Assembly (NCBI GenBank): GCA_026120035.1
Contig: JALRME010000005.1
Span: 682,001-746,000, forward strand
Origin: Coleophoma eucalyptorum
Taxonomy: Eukaryota > Ascomycota > Leotiomycetes > Helotiales > Dermateaceae
DNA: 64,000 nt
Reading direction: 5' to 3'
Shown: positions 11,380-23,891 of the stretch, one piece after another
How positions within the stretch are numbered: the stretch's first letter is position 1
Layout: every line of letters begins with the position of its first letter
The notes under the pieces: model-generated
What the model saw: the letters and a program-made list of their open reading frames with translations, nothing else
Database searches by the model: none
What the model was told of the DNA's origin: nothing
Program-made: the position numbers and the translations under genes

Positions 11380-13053
11380 TTCTAAGTAGAGCGCAACAAG
11401 TATTAGTCACTACGACTCTCCTCATGATGTGAAACTTGAAAAGAACCAAGCACCAAGAAGACTCTCTCACTCTATATAGGGCGAGGAGTCGATGCAGACC
11501 AGGATAGCAACACGGCCGATCTCTCACAGCTGGAAAGGCTGGAGTCGCGCCCCGTCGCAGTAACTCTGGCTACTTTCTGGTAGAACTGCGTACTTACATT
11601 GAGCGTACAATAGCTATACGAAGTATATAGGTAGAAACCCACTCGGCGCAACACGGCGCATATGACAACAATAGCGGTAGGGTCTGTTCGGATGTTCGAC
11701 GTCGCCCGAGGTCTTGACGATAGCTCGGAGGGGAAGGCGGGTCTTCACGAGCGGCTCAGAGAAGAGGGGATCTGTGTTCTGTAGAACAAGAAGTCAATGG
11801 TCGCTCACCAATGGAAATGAGTACTGCACTCACGAAGACGCTTGAAAGAGGGGTCTCGCTGTGTATTGAAGAAATCCGGAAATAAGAAGATGTGTTGAGA
11901 TGTGTGAAGGAGGTAGCCCAGCAGGTACAAATCTGGAGAATATCCAGGAGGTAATGGGTGCTTGCCTGCTTGCTTGCCTTGCGTCTGCGAGCTGCAGGAA
12001 TGTTTGCGTGGGAAGATACGGTGTGCGCGCTTTCAGACGGCTAGTCGAGTTGGGGGGGGGGAGGGCACTGGCGAACTATGACTACTGACTGATGCGATGC
12101 GATGATGCCGGACTTGCAGGACCGGCCGGGGCAAAGGACAATGGTGGATCGAGATGCTGGAGAGGAGCGGAGTGGTTATGAGGAACGACGAGAACGGAAT
12201 GTGTCGCAAGTAATGGAAGAAGTAGTGGTCGAGAAAGGCGTGGTAAGAAGACAGTTGGGCGATGGTGAAGGTAGGAATTTGGTGGAATAGGGTATGCGAG
12301 GTTATGGTTGCCGTCAAGACTCGGAGCGAGGAGTGAGTCGCAGCAAACGAAAGGCGGTGGCAGCCTAAGCAGTGGAGGAAATTCTGGAGTAAAAGGCACG
12401 ACCGGAGAAACGAGGCGAGGCGAGGCAAGACAAGACCAGGCACTAAGGCAGCCCTCGGACAGGGCAAGGGAGGGGATTGCGGTGTGGAAATGTCGGGGAT
12501 ACGTAGCCAATCAGGGCTCGGATTCGGTAATTACTAAGCGGACGCTGCCCAGTCTGAGGAGTGCCCGTTCCAGGTGAACTCTTCGCTTGTTCGAGATACG
12601 GTAAGGAGAAGTAAGGTAGAGACTTTGCGATCGGTGAAAGTATGTTTAAATGTCTAAAGACTGGGGCGAAGCTTGCTGTTAAAACAACCTTGGTCGCCTA
12701 TCTCGGAAACTCAGGATGGCCAGCACAGAAGAACGGCTTCCTTCGTGCTGGTGGTTGATGAGGTCAAGTGTTTTGTGTTGGTCTTGAAGGCGGGGCAGAG
12801 AGCACTGATAAGAACCCAAGCTGTGGCCCGGATGCTTAGCGCCTGAGTTGGATGTGGATGGATGGAGCTTGATCGATCTTTAATCCTCGCGCGCCACTGC
12901 CACCGGTATCACAAACGAGGGCGTGTCTTCCTGCACCTGTGCCGGCAGTAGATCCGAAACGTGGTGATAATATTGCCTCTCGGCTGGGGGAGCTTTCTTC
13001 GTGCTGTGCTGGAAGAGTCTTGGTATCTAACGCGGTTGGCTCCGGCAGTCTAC

Positions 13054-13092
13054 GGTAGGTAGGTAGGTCGGTAGGTAGGTAGGTAGGTAGGC
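13054..13092. repeat. GGTA tetranucleotide microsatellite
   Basis: About nine tandem GGTA units with one interruption (GGTC), followed by diverged GGTA-rich sequence to about 13135. Confidence 0.85.
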
Positions 13093-14040
13093 AAAATCAG
13101 GACAGGTAAGTAGGGTAGGCAAGGTAAGGCAAGGTACATATAATATACTCTCGGAGACAGCGGAAGGTCGGGAGCTTGGGGTGGTCGAAATCGAGAAAGA
13201 AGTGCCAGAATAGAGCAAGATGCGAGTCTGCAGCATGGCCTTCTTATCTATCCTCGATCTGCCTATCTACTTATCCACCTGCATCTGCAAATGCCTTTGG
13301 CTCTGCATCATACGCATGTCCGGAGGTCTTAGTGTCCTTGTCTCCTGATTTGGGCCTCTTGACCAAACCGCGAGCAGGCTGCCAGGGTCTTACTTCTGAC
13401 TCAGGCTTAGTATAGATGCCGACTTTAGATGGTGGGAAAGGCCTAGAGATGAAGTGAAGACAGGAGTCCTTAGCTACTGTGCAATTGCCCCGACAGGGAG
13501 CAGGTCGATCAAGCCACATGCAAGGCCGTAGAAGGGGTCCTCCTTTACACTCTCTGGCTAAGCATCGTCATCGGACAGGAATGCTGATAGAATCTATGGT
13601 GTCTAGTCTAGGTTTAGCTGTGGCTCACCGTATCGTACCGCTGTCGGCCGGTTGAGCTTGTCCGTCGCCCCATCGAAGAACGAGATGGGGTGAACGAGCG
13701 AGCAAGTGAGGCGTCGGCCCGGGGCTTCTTCATGTTGATCGCGTCTGGGTATTGGTGCTGGTGAGGGTGCTGCTCTTGCTGCTGCTGTTGGCAGGGTACG
13801 GTACTAGAGGACTAGAGGACTAGAGGACACCAACCACAAACCTACCTTACCTATTCCAAGCCAGGTTTCAGACGTCAACCCGAATGATGTATTTTAATGA
13901 TGGCTTCGCCGAATACATCTTGGTGACATCATGGCTTTCGCCGCCCACCTCGCGCAAGCTTAGACGTTTGTTTTCTACTGGCAAGTATTGCTCTACCACC
14001 GCACAGGATTACTGTACTTCCACCTGGTACGTGATAAAGA

Positions 14041-14094
14041 TAAAAACGCGTCCCCGTTTGGTAGAGACATGCCCTAGCCAATTGCGCCACGAGC
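14041..14094 (-). other. tRNA 5'-half-like fragment
   Basis: On the minus strand the sequence contains TGGCGCAATTGGCTAG, a very good D-arm/A-box match to eukaryotic tRNAs. It is followed by an anticodon-loop-like CTACCAA and, after GGGGACGCG, a TTTTT run resembling a Pol III terminator. No B box or T-arm and no matching acceptor stem are present, so this is not a functional tRNA gene. A decayed tRNA or chance are the alternatives. Confidence 0.25.
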
Positions 14095-14737
14095 AGATCT
14101 CTCCGCTAGTCCATACTCGGCTTAGAGCTGTTTCTTATGGTGACCTTCAACGACCCTCCTAGGCGGCAATTCGATATATCTCACCACACCATCTCACCAC
14201 CTCCTGCTCATCGTCGACAATTCGAGTACACCGGTGTTTACTCTTGTCGCCCAGCCCATCCCCCCTCCTGTCCTACGGTTCTTGTCAACAAACGTTTCTA
14301 TGCACCCCTTCTGATCCGACATTCGTCCGCGCGAGAACCAGTCAGATCGCTGGCTTTCAACACACTTCCCCTCCATCAGCGACATTTCACATCTATCGCA
14401 GAACACCTTTGGTCACGAGCCAATCGAGAGGCCTACCCAACTCTAGACTCTCCGTATCCTGGTAGGGAAATAGAGGTCATTGGACACCCTTTGAACTGGC
14501 CAACACTGAAATCTGTCGAATCTCTTCACCAGAGTCGATCAACGCACGACATAACTGCGCCCGCAAAACAACCCGGAGGAAGAGCCAGATATTTCCCTCT
14601 ATCGGTTTCGTTCTACCATATACTCCGGTCGATCACTACTGCTTCTGCCGTCCACGAAGAGCTCCTCGCCCCTCTCCGCTTGCACATAACCTTAATTCCT
14701 CGACTGCCGGTTCTGATTATCTCGTTCTACTACAACC

Positions 14738-15848
14738 ATGGCGTCGGCATCGTTCAGAGACTCCATGAATTCCCTAGGGTGGTCACGTCGGGATGACTTA
14801 CCTGTTAATACTGCTCAGCAGACCGGACTTCTGTCCTCAATCAAGTCACTGAATCCTTTCGGCGATAGTGGCTATGTTCGCCTTCCCACGACTGAGGGCC
14901 CTGGAGCTCCATTACCTGCCCCTAATCGCCGCGAGGAGGAGGAGGGATGGTTTGCCTGTGAGTCAAATTATTCTCCTATGTTCCAAGTTTCACTGTCCCC
15001 TACATCCAGCCATCGCCACCGACCATGTGCGACATGCGTCCATCGTGGCTGGTCTCCTTCGTATTGAGAATAGATCAGCACAGATACTGACCAGAAATAA
15101 CAGTGAGTCGGTGGGATCGACTATTGATCTTTGGTGCTTGCAATATTGGAGCTGCAGCCTGTTTCGTAATCTGCTTTTTTCTTTTCCCGGTTTTGTCACT
15201 GAGACCTCGAAAGTTTGCTATCTTGTAAGTTTGTTGATTTTCCCCCGTTTGAAGAGCTTCGTTTCTGCACCGACAAGCATTTGAGACTTGCTCTCGGCAA
15301 GATCGCACTGCTGCAGTTACCCGTCGTACATACGTGCCTTGCTGTTCGCAAAGCGCAATGATTCGCAAGTGCCGAACCTCTAAACTCCTGCACGTTCCCC
15401 CAGAATGTCCCCTTATCTGTGCTCTCTTATCTGATTCATATGATCTTTGTTGGAGCTAACTTCGTCCGCGTGACACACCAGATGGACTCTAGGTTCCTTA
15501 CTCTTCTTACTGAGTTGGGCTGCCATGCTAGGGCCTTTGGCGTACCTCCAACACCTGATGTCTACTCCTCGACTACCTTTTACAGCCGCCTATTTCGGGT
15601 CTATTGGACTCACCTTGTATTTCAGTCTAGGTGTAAGCTGTTACCCTGGCCATTTTATCCAGTGTCCTCATGATACTAACTTGTGTCATCTGCAGCTTCA
15701 CAGCACTATATTAACCCTCTTGTCATCTATCATCCAGATCGCGTGTCTACTCTGGTACTTGGTCAGCTATTTTCCTATGGGATCCAGCGGCCTGCGCCTA
15801 GCGACCACGTTCGGTACTCGCCGGGCTGTGGCTTGGATGACGGGTTGA
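14738..15848 (+). CDS. SFT2: SFT2-type Golgi vesicle transport protein
   Basis: Exons 14738-14957, 15104-15224, 15482-15632 and 15696-15848, 214 residues; phases are consistent. After a polar N-terminus (to about residue 70) come the SFT2 landmarks: ALSRWDRLLIFGACNIGAAA, FLFPVLSLRPRKFAIL, the loop PRLPFTAAYFGSI, and WYLVSYFPMGSSGLRL near the C-terminus. Four hydrophobic segments are predicted by eye. Sft2 is a tetraspanning Golgi membrane protein that helps endosome-derived vesicles fuse with the late Golgi, genetically linked to the syntaxin Sed5. Introns 1 and 2 (146 and 257 nt) are long. An out-of-frame 219-codon frame enters from upstream and ends at 14796, past the ATG, and could reduce translation if transcribed. 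Confidence 0.94.
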
Positions 15849-18800
15849 TCGGATGAATGTATGAATTAGGAGGTATACACATGTATTCACACCAAGACAT
15901 TTTGTACTAACACTAAAAACGATTGTAATAAGAACTTTTTCCAAGATATATACAGTGTCTATGATAGCAAGGATCCCTCTCTACAGTCCTTTATCGTAAC
16001 TTAACAAGTGCACGAGGAATCAAGCGCACATTCGTTCCCACGACATCCATCATGAATGCCTATACAAGCAACACATAAAGATCTCGTACGCCACACCCAC
16101 TACCTCTCCCCCTTGGCATATATTGTTCGCTCTCCCATCCACTCTCACAGATGACTTCCTTAGTCGAGTTTTCTTAACTTCACTGCCTGCTTTTCTATGT
16201 CATGGTTCGCCAAGTGCATCCCCGAGAAGACTGTAGAATAATTGTGTGGTCTTGCTAAGTTGATGTGTCTTTATTCTATAGACTTTTGCTTTAAAGAGTT
16301 GGAGAGGAGTAGTGGAGTAGTGGTCACTTTGTTGTTCGCGGGACGCTGGGACGTACAGTAAAGTGGACATTCCCGGTACCTTCACTCGCTTCCTTACTTT
16401 CTTCTTAGGCTTGAAGAAAGCGGAATGCGATCCTATGGCAGATGTAGGGACAAGCGTTGGCTATTTTCCTGCTAAGGCCGTAGACGCTCGAAAAGGGCAG
16501 GGTTTCGAGATAGCAGACTATTGCTGATGCTAAAACAAAGTCGAAAGCTTTCTCGAAGCTGAGGTCGTTGAGTTATGGTAGGGATAGGGACAGGCTGTTT
16601 AGAATGTAGTCGTACTTCATACCTACCAAAGAATATTCATTACTTGGCCTCTTCATCTCTATGATCAAAATCATCTGGATGAGCTCTGTTCAATGATTAA
16701 GCCCGCTTGGTTGCAAATTTAACTAGCGCCATACGATGTCTACAGCCATCAAAGTACATCAAGCATCGGAGCTACTTTTATATTCTCGTGATCGGCGGAT
16801 TCAGGTTGACATGGCAAATTTGCCTGGAAGATGGTGAGCAAGAAAGATATTTGAAATACTGATGACGCACACGACGTCCTGGATTGCCAAACAAATTATG
16901 ACTCGGGAGATCAAATTACTGCACTTTTACATCACATCACTCAAACGACAAGGACTCTGCCATAAAAAAACCGATGGCGCTATCAAATAAGCAAAAAGGC
17001 TATTAGCGCAGCGCTGAGCCTTCAGGGTTGAGGGGTTTCTTCACCGCTTGAAGCACCTTGCGTGAGGATGAGATACAGGTGAAGGCTCTTGTAAGAGAAG
17101 CATGTTTGTCTTGCTTTCCAGACAGCGCGGTGACGGGGGAATGACTTGTCGAAAAGGTAGATAACGCAAATGCATTTAGAGTCGGGGGGTCTCCTTGGAT
17201 CCTCACAAGTGTTATTTAGCTTTCAACTCAACAGTTGTATCGCAAAACTTTCCTGCCAACCATATAGTCAGATTTCCAAACTGGTGTAACTAATGCCTAA
17301 GGGGAAGACTCAAAGCGCTGAGACGTCTTGTCTCTCTCGAAGGCGGCCAATAGAACTTACGTCGAGCCGAACAGTCGCGACATCAGGATGGGACGTAGCG
17401 CCATAACCCCGTGACGGCGTGTGCCTATTGCAGCTATTGCCAGTTTGCCCACTGTAAAGATTTCTAGTCAAGCGATTCGCCGTAGGATATGCTGAAAGTA
17501 TTTTGGCTTGACCTGATCTGACCCGAACTGACATGCAAACTCGAATTGATCTAGGCGGCTATGACTTCATAGCTCGGATGAAAAAGGAGAGAAGACAATG
17601 TTTCGCACTGGGCTGGAACGGACCGGGTGAGGTCAAGGGAAATGAGCAGGCCATGTAGCAGTGCGGATGCATACGAGTGATAGCCAGGGGAAGCCATATC
17701 TTTGCCCGAGGTGGGACGACAACTGGCAGACACCCCGAGTAAGCCGAGAGCAGACGTGTCAATGCCGGTGGTTGCAAGCGCTTTCACCTAGGAAGATGGG
17801 TATCTGACCCTTCTCGAGAGGGGCGAAGGAATAGATAGGGCCAGCCAAACGGGCAGAAAACAGTATTGCTCGTTCCTTTTTTTGTTTCAAGAAGAGAATC
17901 AATTGAAAGGCATGAGGCTCATGCTTACTCTAATCCTTTTGCCTGTTGCCTCTTGCCATCCATGCAAGGTCACATACATTAGCAGGGCACGGGAAGGGCC
18001 TTGACCTCGTTGTGTCGGCGTGCAGGTCGAGGACAAGAGAAGCGCACTGTTGATGTAAAGAAGTCCTGTTTTCCCTCCAACCCAGAATAAGACGCAGCTT
18101 CTTTCGAAGCGACTCGAGTCGACGTTGGAAATGGGCGGTATTGATTCGTGAGGAACAATAAAAAGACGGACCGAGCCTGAAGGGGCCTAGTGTGAAATAG
18201 TGAAATATTCTCTCTACAGTACCTAGGTAAACTTTTGAAGCCCTACTCTTACGAGGACCTTTCTCCAAAATAGATGCCTGCCGCTTTTCTGCAAAGGTCA
18301 ACCCTTTTCCCCCTCCTTCGATTGTGAATTGCTTTACGTCGAAGCTCTCCCACTCTTCCCCATCATCCTTCCTCTTTTCCTCCATCTCGTCCTCGAACCT
18401 TTTCCGCTCCGGCGAGACCTGCTTGTGCCACAGACGCAACGACTCCTGCCAAACGTACCTGCTGTACCCATCCACTTTGCTGCACTGCTGGATCCGAACT
18501 GGCATCGAAGCCCCCGACTTCTGTCGCAGCTGGTCTCATAATATCTTTTACATCCAGTGGTCAGTCCTGCCCGCGAACTTTTTGATCTAGCTGCTTGTTT
18601 TCCGGATGAAAGCGCGCAAAGGCTGAATGCTTGCCTCCAACAACGACTTCACCACCGCGCACATCCGCTGCGCTGTGTTGTGCCCTTGAGTTCATTAAGC
18701 TTACCATTACATTATTAGCAGCCACTGGAATCGTTGCCCGTCCGGCTTACCTTCACGTGCCTACCTACCAGCAACATCTGTGTCATCAAACAGTTACATT

Positions 18801-19244
18801 GTTGGTAGCATAGCGCTATCATTTTTTTTTCACAGCGATCCTTGTTTTCAACTCACGTTCTTTGACGTTCGGTTCAGTTTCATGAAATCTTGTCGAAATT
18901 AGCATTTCACAAGACAGTTCGACTACGAAGAAAAAAAACTTCTGCCTGCCCAATCTACGAAGGATTGAAGTTATACCCCTACCCCACGATCTCGAACGAC
19001 CTTGTCATACCGCTTTGCTCATCGAGACGACTCTTCCACACATCAAGTTCCGCATCAGAAGGTGGTGAAGTGGGTTTGCCGTGCGGAGAGGTTGAGCAGT
19101 ACCTCTCCGGACATCCACTCTTGGAGGTAATATCAATTGCCTCGTAGTGTAAGCAGCAGCATTGGGCAAGGCATACTCTTTCTGCTCCGAAGAAGTCAAA
19201 ATATCACAGCCTATACAAGGCGTGAATTGTCGAAAGATTTCACA
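15849..19244. other. 3.4 kb intergenic region
   Basis: Between SFT2 and the LARP1-like gene. Minus-strand open frames at 17003-17206, 17310-17534, 17551-17787 and 17930-18505 show no domain, splice pattern or family resemblance. The last is antisense to a pyrimidine-rich stretch (18300-18500) that looks like the promoter or leader of the LARP1-like gene. I see no gene I can support. Confidence 0.45.
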
Positions 19245-22200
19245 ATGGCAGCAAATACGTCTGCATCTTCGGCCACGGCCACATCAAACCCACCAACGTT
19301 CTCGTATGCACAAGCTGCAAAGGGACGAACTACGGCCACAGTCAACTCGGTGATCAACTCAAGTCCAGGTGTATCCGGGGTAAATACTCCTGTCAGGGAA
19401 ACCACTTCTGACACTAATACACCATCAACGTCTGTGAATGGAGCTCCAGGTTCTGACGCAGGTGATCGGTCTATTAATGGCAGCTTCAATTCATCTGGTA
19501 AATCAGATGCCTTGGCCTTAAGTGGAATGGAATCGACATCCAAGTCGACTACACTTGTGGATACCAACTCAACCCCATCATCCCCTAGCTTTGGCACTGC
19601 TTTTACCTCCGCACTGCCTAAGGAAGATGAGATAGCATTGGCAAACCCAAGCCAGTCCGGTACAGCATGGCGAGGTGAGCGACGTTCTCAACCAACAGGT
19701 GGAGATAAGGTGTCCGAGTACCACGAACCCAAGAAGGGACGAAATAGCAAGGGGGGCAGAAAGAAGGAAAAGGCAGAAGCGGCTGAAAAGGAGAAGTCTG
19801 AGGCTGTTGAGAAAGAAGTTGCAAAGCCTGAGATTCCACTCATAGCAGCACCGCTTCCTACAGTTAACCCATGGACGGTTCGGATGCAAACACAGGTACC
19901 CAAACCAAAGGCCTCGCAAGATATACCGGATAATACCTATGCTCACGATGTATCACATCCTGTGAAATTAGACGAAAAGAAACGTGGAAAGGGCCCAATT
20001 GCCGACACTGCAGAAAAGAGCGATGGGTTGACAGCCAATGGTACTGTGACGGAACCTGTAGCTGCTAACAAAGGCGTAAAGAAGGGCTTGGAGAGCAGGG
20101 ATGATTTGTCTGGTAAGAGGGCCGCACCTCGTGGAAGCAGAGTCTCTGAGAAGGATGAGAAGTCCTTGCTTTCCCAACTACCTCCGCCAGTGGAAGATGC
20201 CATATCCTGGCCCACCCCAGAGACTGCTTTAGAGGAGGAGAAGCGTAAGGCAAAGGTTTATATTCAGGAGAAGTCCGAGAAGGAGGAAAAAGAAGAAGCT
20301 ACTACGAATAAGCCAAGACAGAAGAAGGAGTGGGTTCCCGTGCCATACACTCCTTCTGTTACCTTCAACACCCCCATTCCTCAACGGGGTGGACGAGGTC
20401 GTGGTGGAGGCCGAGGAGGACGAGAAATCACTGGTCGTGGGAATCATGGACCAAATGGCAGCATCAATGGTGAGAAGGCTTTGGCATCGTCTTCGATCCT
20501 TCCTGCCAGCACGGATGTGAGAGAACCAGGCAAGGAAGGTGCATCTGCTGGACGAGCCTCTTCTTTGCCACCAAACTCAAATAAGAGAACCTCGATCGAT
20601 GATTCTCAGATTACGCGTGATGCCCGAAAGTCTGCTGCTGCGGGTGAGAAAACTAAGAGCGGTGTCTCTTCGGCAAAGGGAGATTCGGGTAATACGACGG
20701 ATGTTCGTTCACTTACCTCCAACCAGACGAGTACCACAATTGAGAACGGTCAAGCACCGAGAAACGAGAAGTCCGCTGCTGACCACACAGCATCTACCGA
20801 GAGTTCTTTGAACCATAGGGTAAGTGGCGAGCGCAGAAGTGAACCAAATATTCGTGCTTCCGATCATGGTGCCAATTTCTCGAGAGACAATCAACAATCA
20901 CGGGACAGAGGCGAGGGTCGCGTTGACCGTGGACGTGGTGGCTACCGCGGTCGTGGTGGCTACAACAACATTCCGAATGGTCAGCAACATCCCCATGCTT
21001 TCACGAATGGCCATGGACCTGCACAGCCAAATGGGTTCCCTGTTCGTCCAAATGGTCCATACAGCCCACCACCCCAGCAACAGCCTTTCGGCAACCAATA
21101 TGGCCAATCTGCTCGAGGCCGTGGAGGTGTCCGATCGCAATCGATACCAAACAATGCTATGTATGGTGGCCGGTTTGCTAACGGTAATGGCACCACCCAA
21201 ATGCCGCCCTTGCAAACCGGTTCTGGCATGTATGACTACCAGTCAATGCCACCAATGAGCGCTATGCCTTACAACCCATATGTCGATCAGTTCTCCGTGG
21301 TCAACATGGTCACTATGCAACTGGAATACTACTTCTCCATTGACAATCTTTGTAAAGATGTCTTCCTTCGTAAGCATATGGATTCTCAAGGCTTTGTGTT
21401 CTTGGCCTTCATTGCAGGCTTTAAGCGTATCACGGCTTTAAGTCAAGAAATTGACTTGCTTCGATATGCTTGTCAAGAGTCTGAGGTTATTGAAATCGTC
21501 AAGGGAGAGGACGGCATTGATCGGATTCGAAGACGAGAAGGCTGGGAGCAATGGGTTCTCCCTCTAGCAGAGCGCGATGAGTCAGCGAGGTGTGAAGGTC
21601 CTCAGAACTTCGTGCGTCTTGGAAGAGCACAGCACATGATGCCGGGACCTCATTCAATGTCTCTACCTCCCTTTTCCCCAAATGGAGGTGAGCCAGGCTT
21701 TTCTCAATTCAAAGCCGGGCTGGCCAATGGTGTCCATATGAACGGGAATGGTCATTTCCAGTCAGAGACTCCTCTATCTGCGGCCGTACCCGATTTCGCA
21801 CCAAGTTTTCCCAGTTCCAATGGGTCATCCGACCCCCTCGATGCTGAGACGATCTTTACTGATGAAGAGGTCCACAAACTCATCCTTGTGGCATGCAGCC
21901 CTTCCAAGGGTGGAGAGGATAGCGAAAGCTCGAAGCCTTTTCATAATGCTTCTTCTCGGACATTCTCAAATGGATCTATTGACGAAAAGACTCTGGAGGA
22001 TCTCAACCAAGACCGAGGTGTGTCAAATGGTGCTCATGCCACTGAAAAGTAAGTATGTCTTCATATGTGTTCCTGAAACATCACTGACCATTATGATTAT
22101 AGTTCTCCATCCAGCACACGTCGCTCAAGAAGCCCAAACGGGTCAGTAAGCTCTTTCGCGAGCCATACTGTGATGTGGAAGAAGGGACTGAAAGCCCAAG

Positions 22201-22661
22201 TCCCTGTATCAGAAGATGCCAATGAGGAGCCCTACGAGCTTGTTCGTGGGAGAGCGCTGGCCAACCGGGCGATGGCACCCGCAGTTATTGGGGAGACTCA
22301 AAAAGACATGAAGCTTCTTTACGACTTCTGGGCTCATTTTCTTTGCCGAAATTTCAATGCTCAAATGTACCGCGAATTCCGTCAGTACGCCATCGAGGAT
22401 GCCACCCAGAGAAAGGCTATGAATGGTGTGAACAATCTCATCTCATACTATGATGAAACATTGAAGAGCCGCAAGAAAGTTATCCCAGAGACTTTGGCAC
22501 GCCACTACGTTGAGCTTGTCCTTAACGAGGATCTTGACTTTGAGCATCGTGGAATGATAAAGCTTCGTGCTGCATGGCGCAACGGCGCCCTGGATTTGAA
22601 GAGTCGAAAGAGAATTGATAACTTACTGGACGCAAAACTCAGAGAAGAACTCGAGCGTTGA
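19245..22661 (+). CDS. LARP1-type La-motif RNA-binding protein with DM15 region
   Basis: Exons 19245-22048 and 22103-22661 (54-nt intron), 1120 residues. The first ~670 residues are disordered and Ser/Lys/Glu-rich with RGG-type clusters (GGRGRGGGRGGRE near 20390, GRGGYRGRGGY near 20935). A La motif lies at about residues 685-765 (QLEYYFSIDNLCKDVFLRKH, GFVFLAFIAGFKRI). The second exon encodes a DM15-like helical repeat region (about residues 980-1090) with MKLLYDFWAHFLCRNFNAQM and YREFRQYAIEDA, matching the cap-binding DM15 repeats of metazoan LARP1. LARP1 binds the cap and 5'TOP sequence of ribosomal-protein mRNAs under TORC1 control. Baker's yeast relatives Slf1/Sro9 keep only the La motif, so this gene resembles the animal layout. 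The ATG is the first in the frame after an in-frame 5' leader. Confidence 0.92.
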
Positions 22662-23891
22662 TCCGGCAAATATTACCTGCTTGCTTCATGTTTTATGTCT
22701 TTGAATCATCAGGTCTAGTCACTACCGATCCCAGGATCGCCATACCCTTGAGTATGCTGGCACAAGTGTCTAGTGTCAGGCATCGCCTGACCACAAAGCT
22801 CGTTCTTTTCCACTAGGCATAGAGCGTCCATTCTTTTGGCAATATTGCGTCAGTCTAGTTGTGCCTCATGTGAGAATGCACATACAATACACGGCGGCAC
22901 TGACCTTCGACATTGATTGTATTTACGAGATCGAATTGGTTTTTTCATCGGCGTTGAAAGGAGCTCACTGAAGATTGGAGATCTCTGAGACATCTTCTCA
23001 ACCTGACTTCATCTCTCTTAAATCAATGCATGGACATGGCTTTTCTCTGCTTTATTTGTTGCTTTACCTGTTCGTGTTCATATTCAGGCATAGCCTCGGT
23101 CCTTCAAAAGTCTAGGCAAGAGATATCGCTGGCCAGGCAGGCATGATGCTCTTTGATGATGGACTTGCACTGCCTATGTTTGGGAGCAAGATCCTATTAA
23201 TGCTTTTCCTTCACTACTCTCACAAAATATTTGGGGCTGCTTTTTCTTCTACCTTTTACTTTTTCTTGCTGCTGCTAGTACTGCTGCTTTCTGCGAATTT
23301 GATACCTCTCACGAAGATGACGAGGAAGTGGGGAAGGAAGGGGTGGATATTACATAAAAAAGATTAGAAGAACGAACGAGAACACAGACACAAAAGTTGC
23401 TGCATGCATTGTACCATACCAAACCAAAAAATGAAAAAGTCAGCTATAGCCACCAAATAAAGCAGATGCAGTGCGAATTTGATCGATTGTTCATCAAGCT
23501 TTAGTGTGGATTCTTCGCGCTGTCTGCCTCCGAGTACCCAAGCGGTTAAGGGGAAAAGAAAATCTTCTAGTATTGAGTATAGTTCTAATAATTGGTCCCT
23601 CAGAACAGACAATGGGATACCAGTAATGTAGTAACATTTGTCATTATTCCTCTGTGGGCGAGCTACCCACAATGCACAGTCAGGTCATTATAGGTTCCCT
23701 GAATTCTGAATTGGCTAACAGGCTCTTTCTCGAGCTATGTAACAGGTCAGAAGCTATACTTGTCCTTTTACGACTGAAGTATCCTTCACATCCTTGAGGA
23801 GCAGCGGGAGCACTATTCTCATTGCTCTCATTGTTCAGACCTAGACCAGTACTGCGTCTTGTTGGTCTGCACTCGTATCTCCCGGCCCGGC
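22662..23891. other. intergenic, convergent 3' ends
   Basis: 1.2 kb between the LARP1-like gene and the methyltransferase-like gene on the other strand. Short open frames at 23143-23367 and 23364-23672 show no family features. Nothing else seen. Confidence 0.5.

Larger units (their letters stand above)
11380..14737. other. 3.3 kb intergenic/5' UTR region between bHLH gene and SFT2
   Basis: A long shared upstream region of two divergent genes. Such lengths are typical for fungal regulatory genes with spliced leaders. It contains strongly strand-biased purine/pyrimidine tracts (12030-12500), a GGTA repeat, an 8-bp ACTAGAGG triplication at 13803-13826, a tRNA-like half (14041-14094) and a 219-codon plus-strand frame at 14137-14796 that overlaps the SFT2 start. 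No convincing protein gene. Confidence 0.5.

Noticed and set aside
12033..12510. Two overlapping minus-strand frames of 144 and 142 codons
   Set aside because: Both are open in different frames over the same C/T-rich strand, the usual result of low complexity. Pro/Ser/His/Leu-rich translations have no family features.
17930..18505. 191-codon minus-strand frame with a Glu/Lys-rich part
   Set aside because: It is the antisense of a pyrimidine-rich promoter-like stretch upstream of the LARP1-like gene, and no domain, splice pattern or family resemblance is visible.
23520..23600. Segment with CAAGCGGTTAAGG resembling a tRNA-Leu/Ser D-arm
   Set aside because: No T-arm, B box or acceptor pairing could be found on either side.
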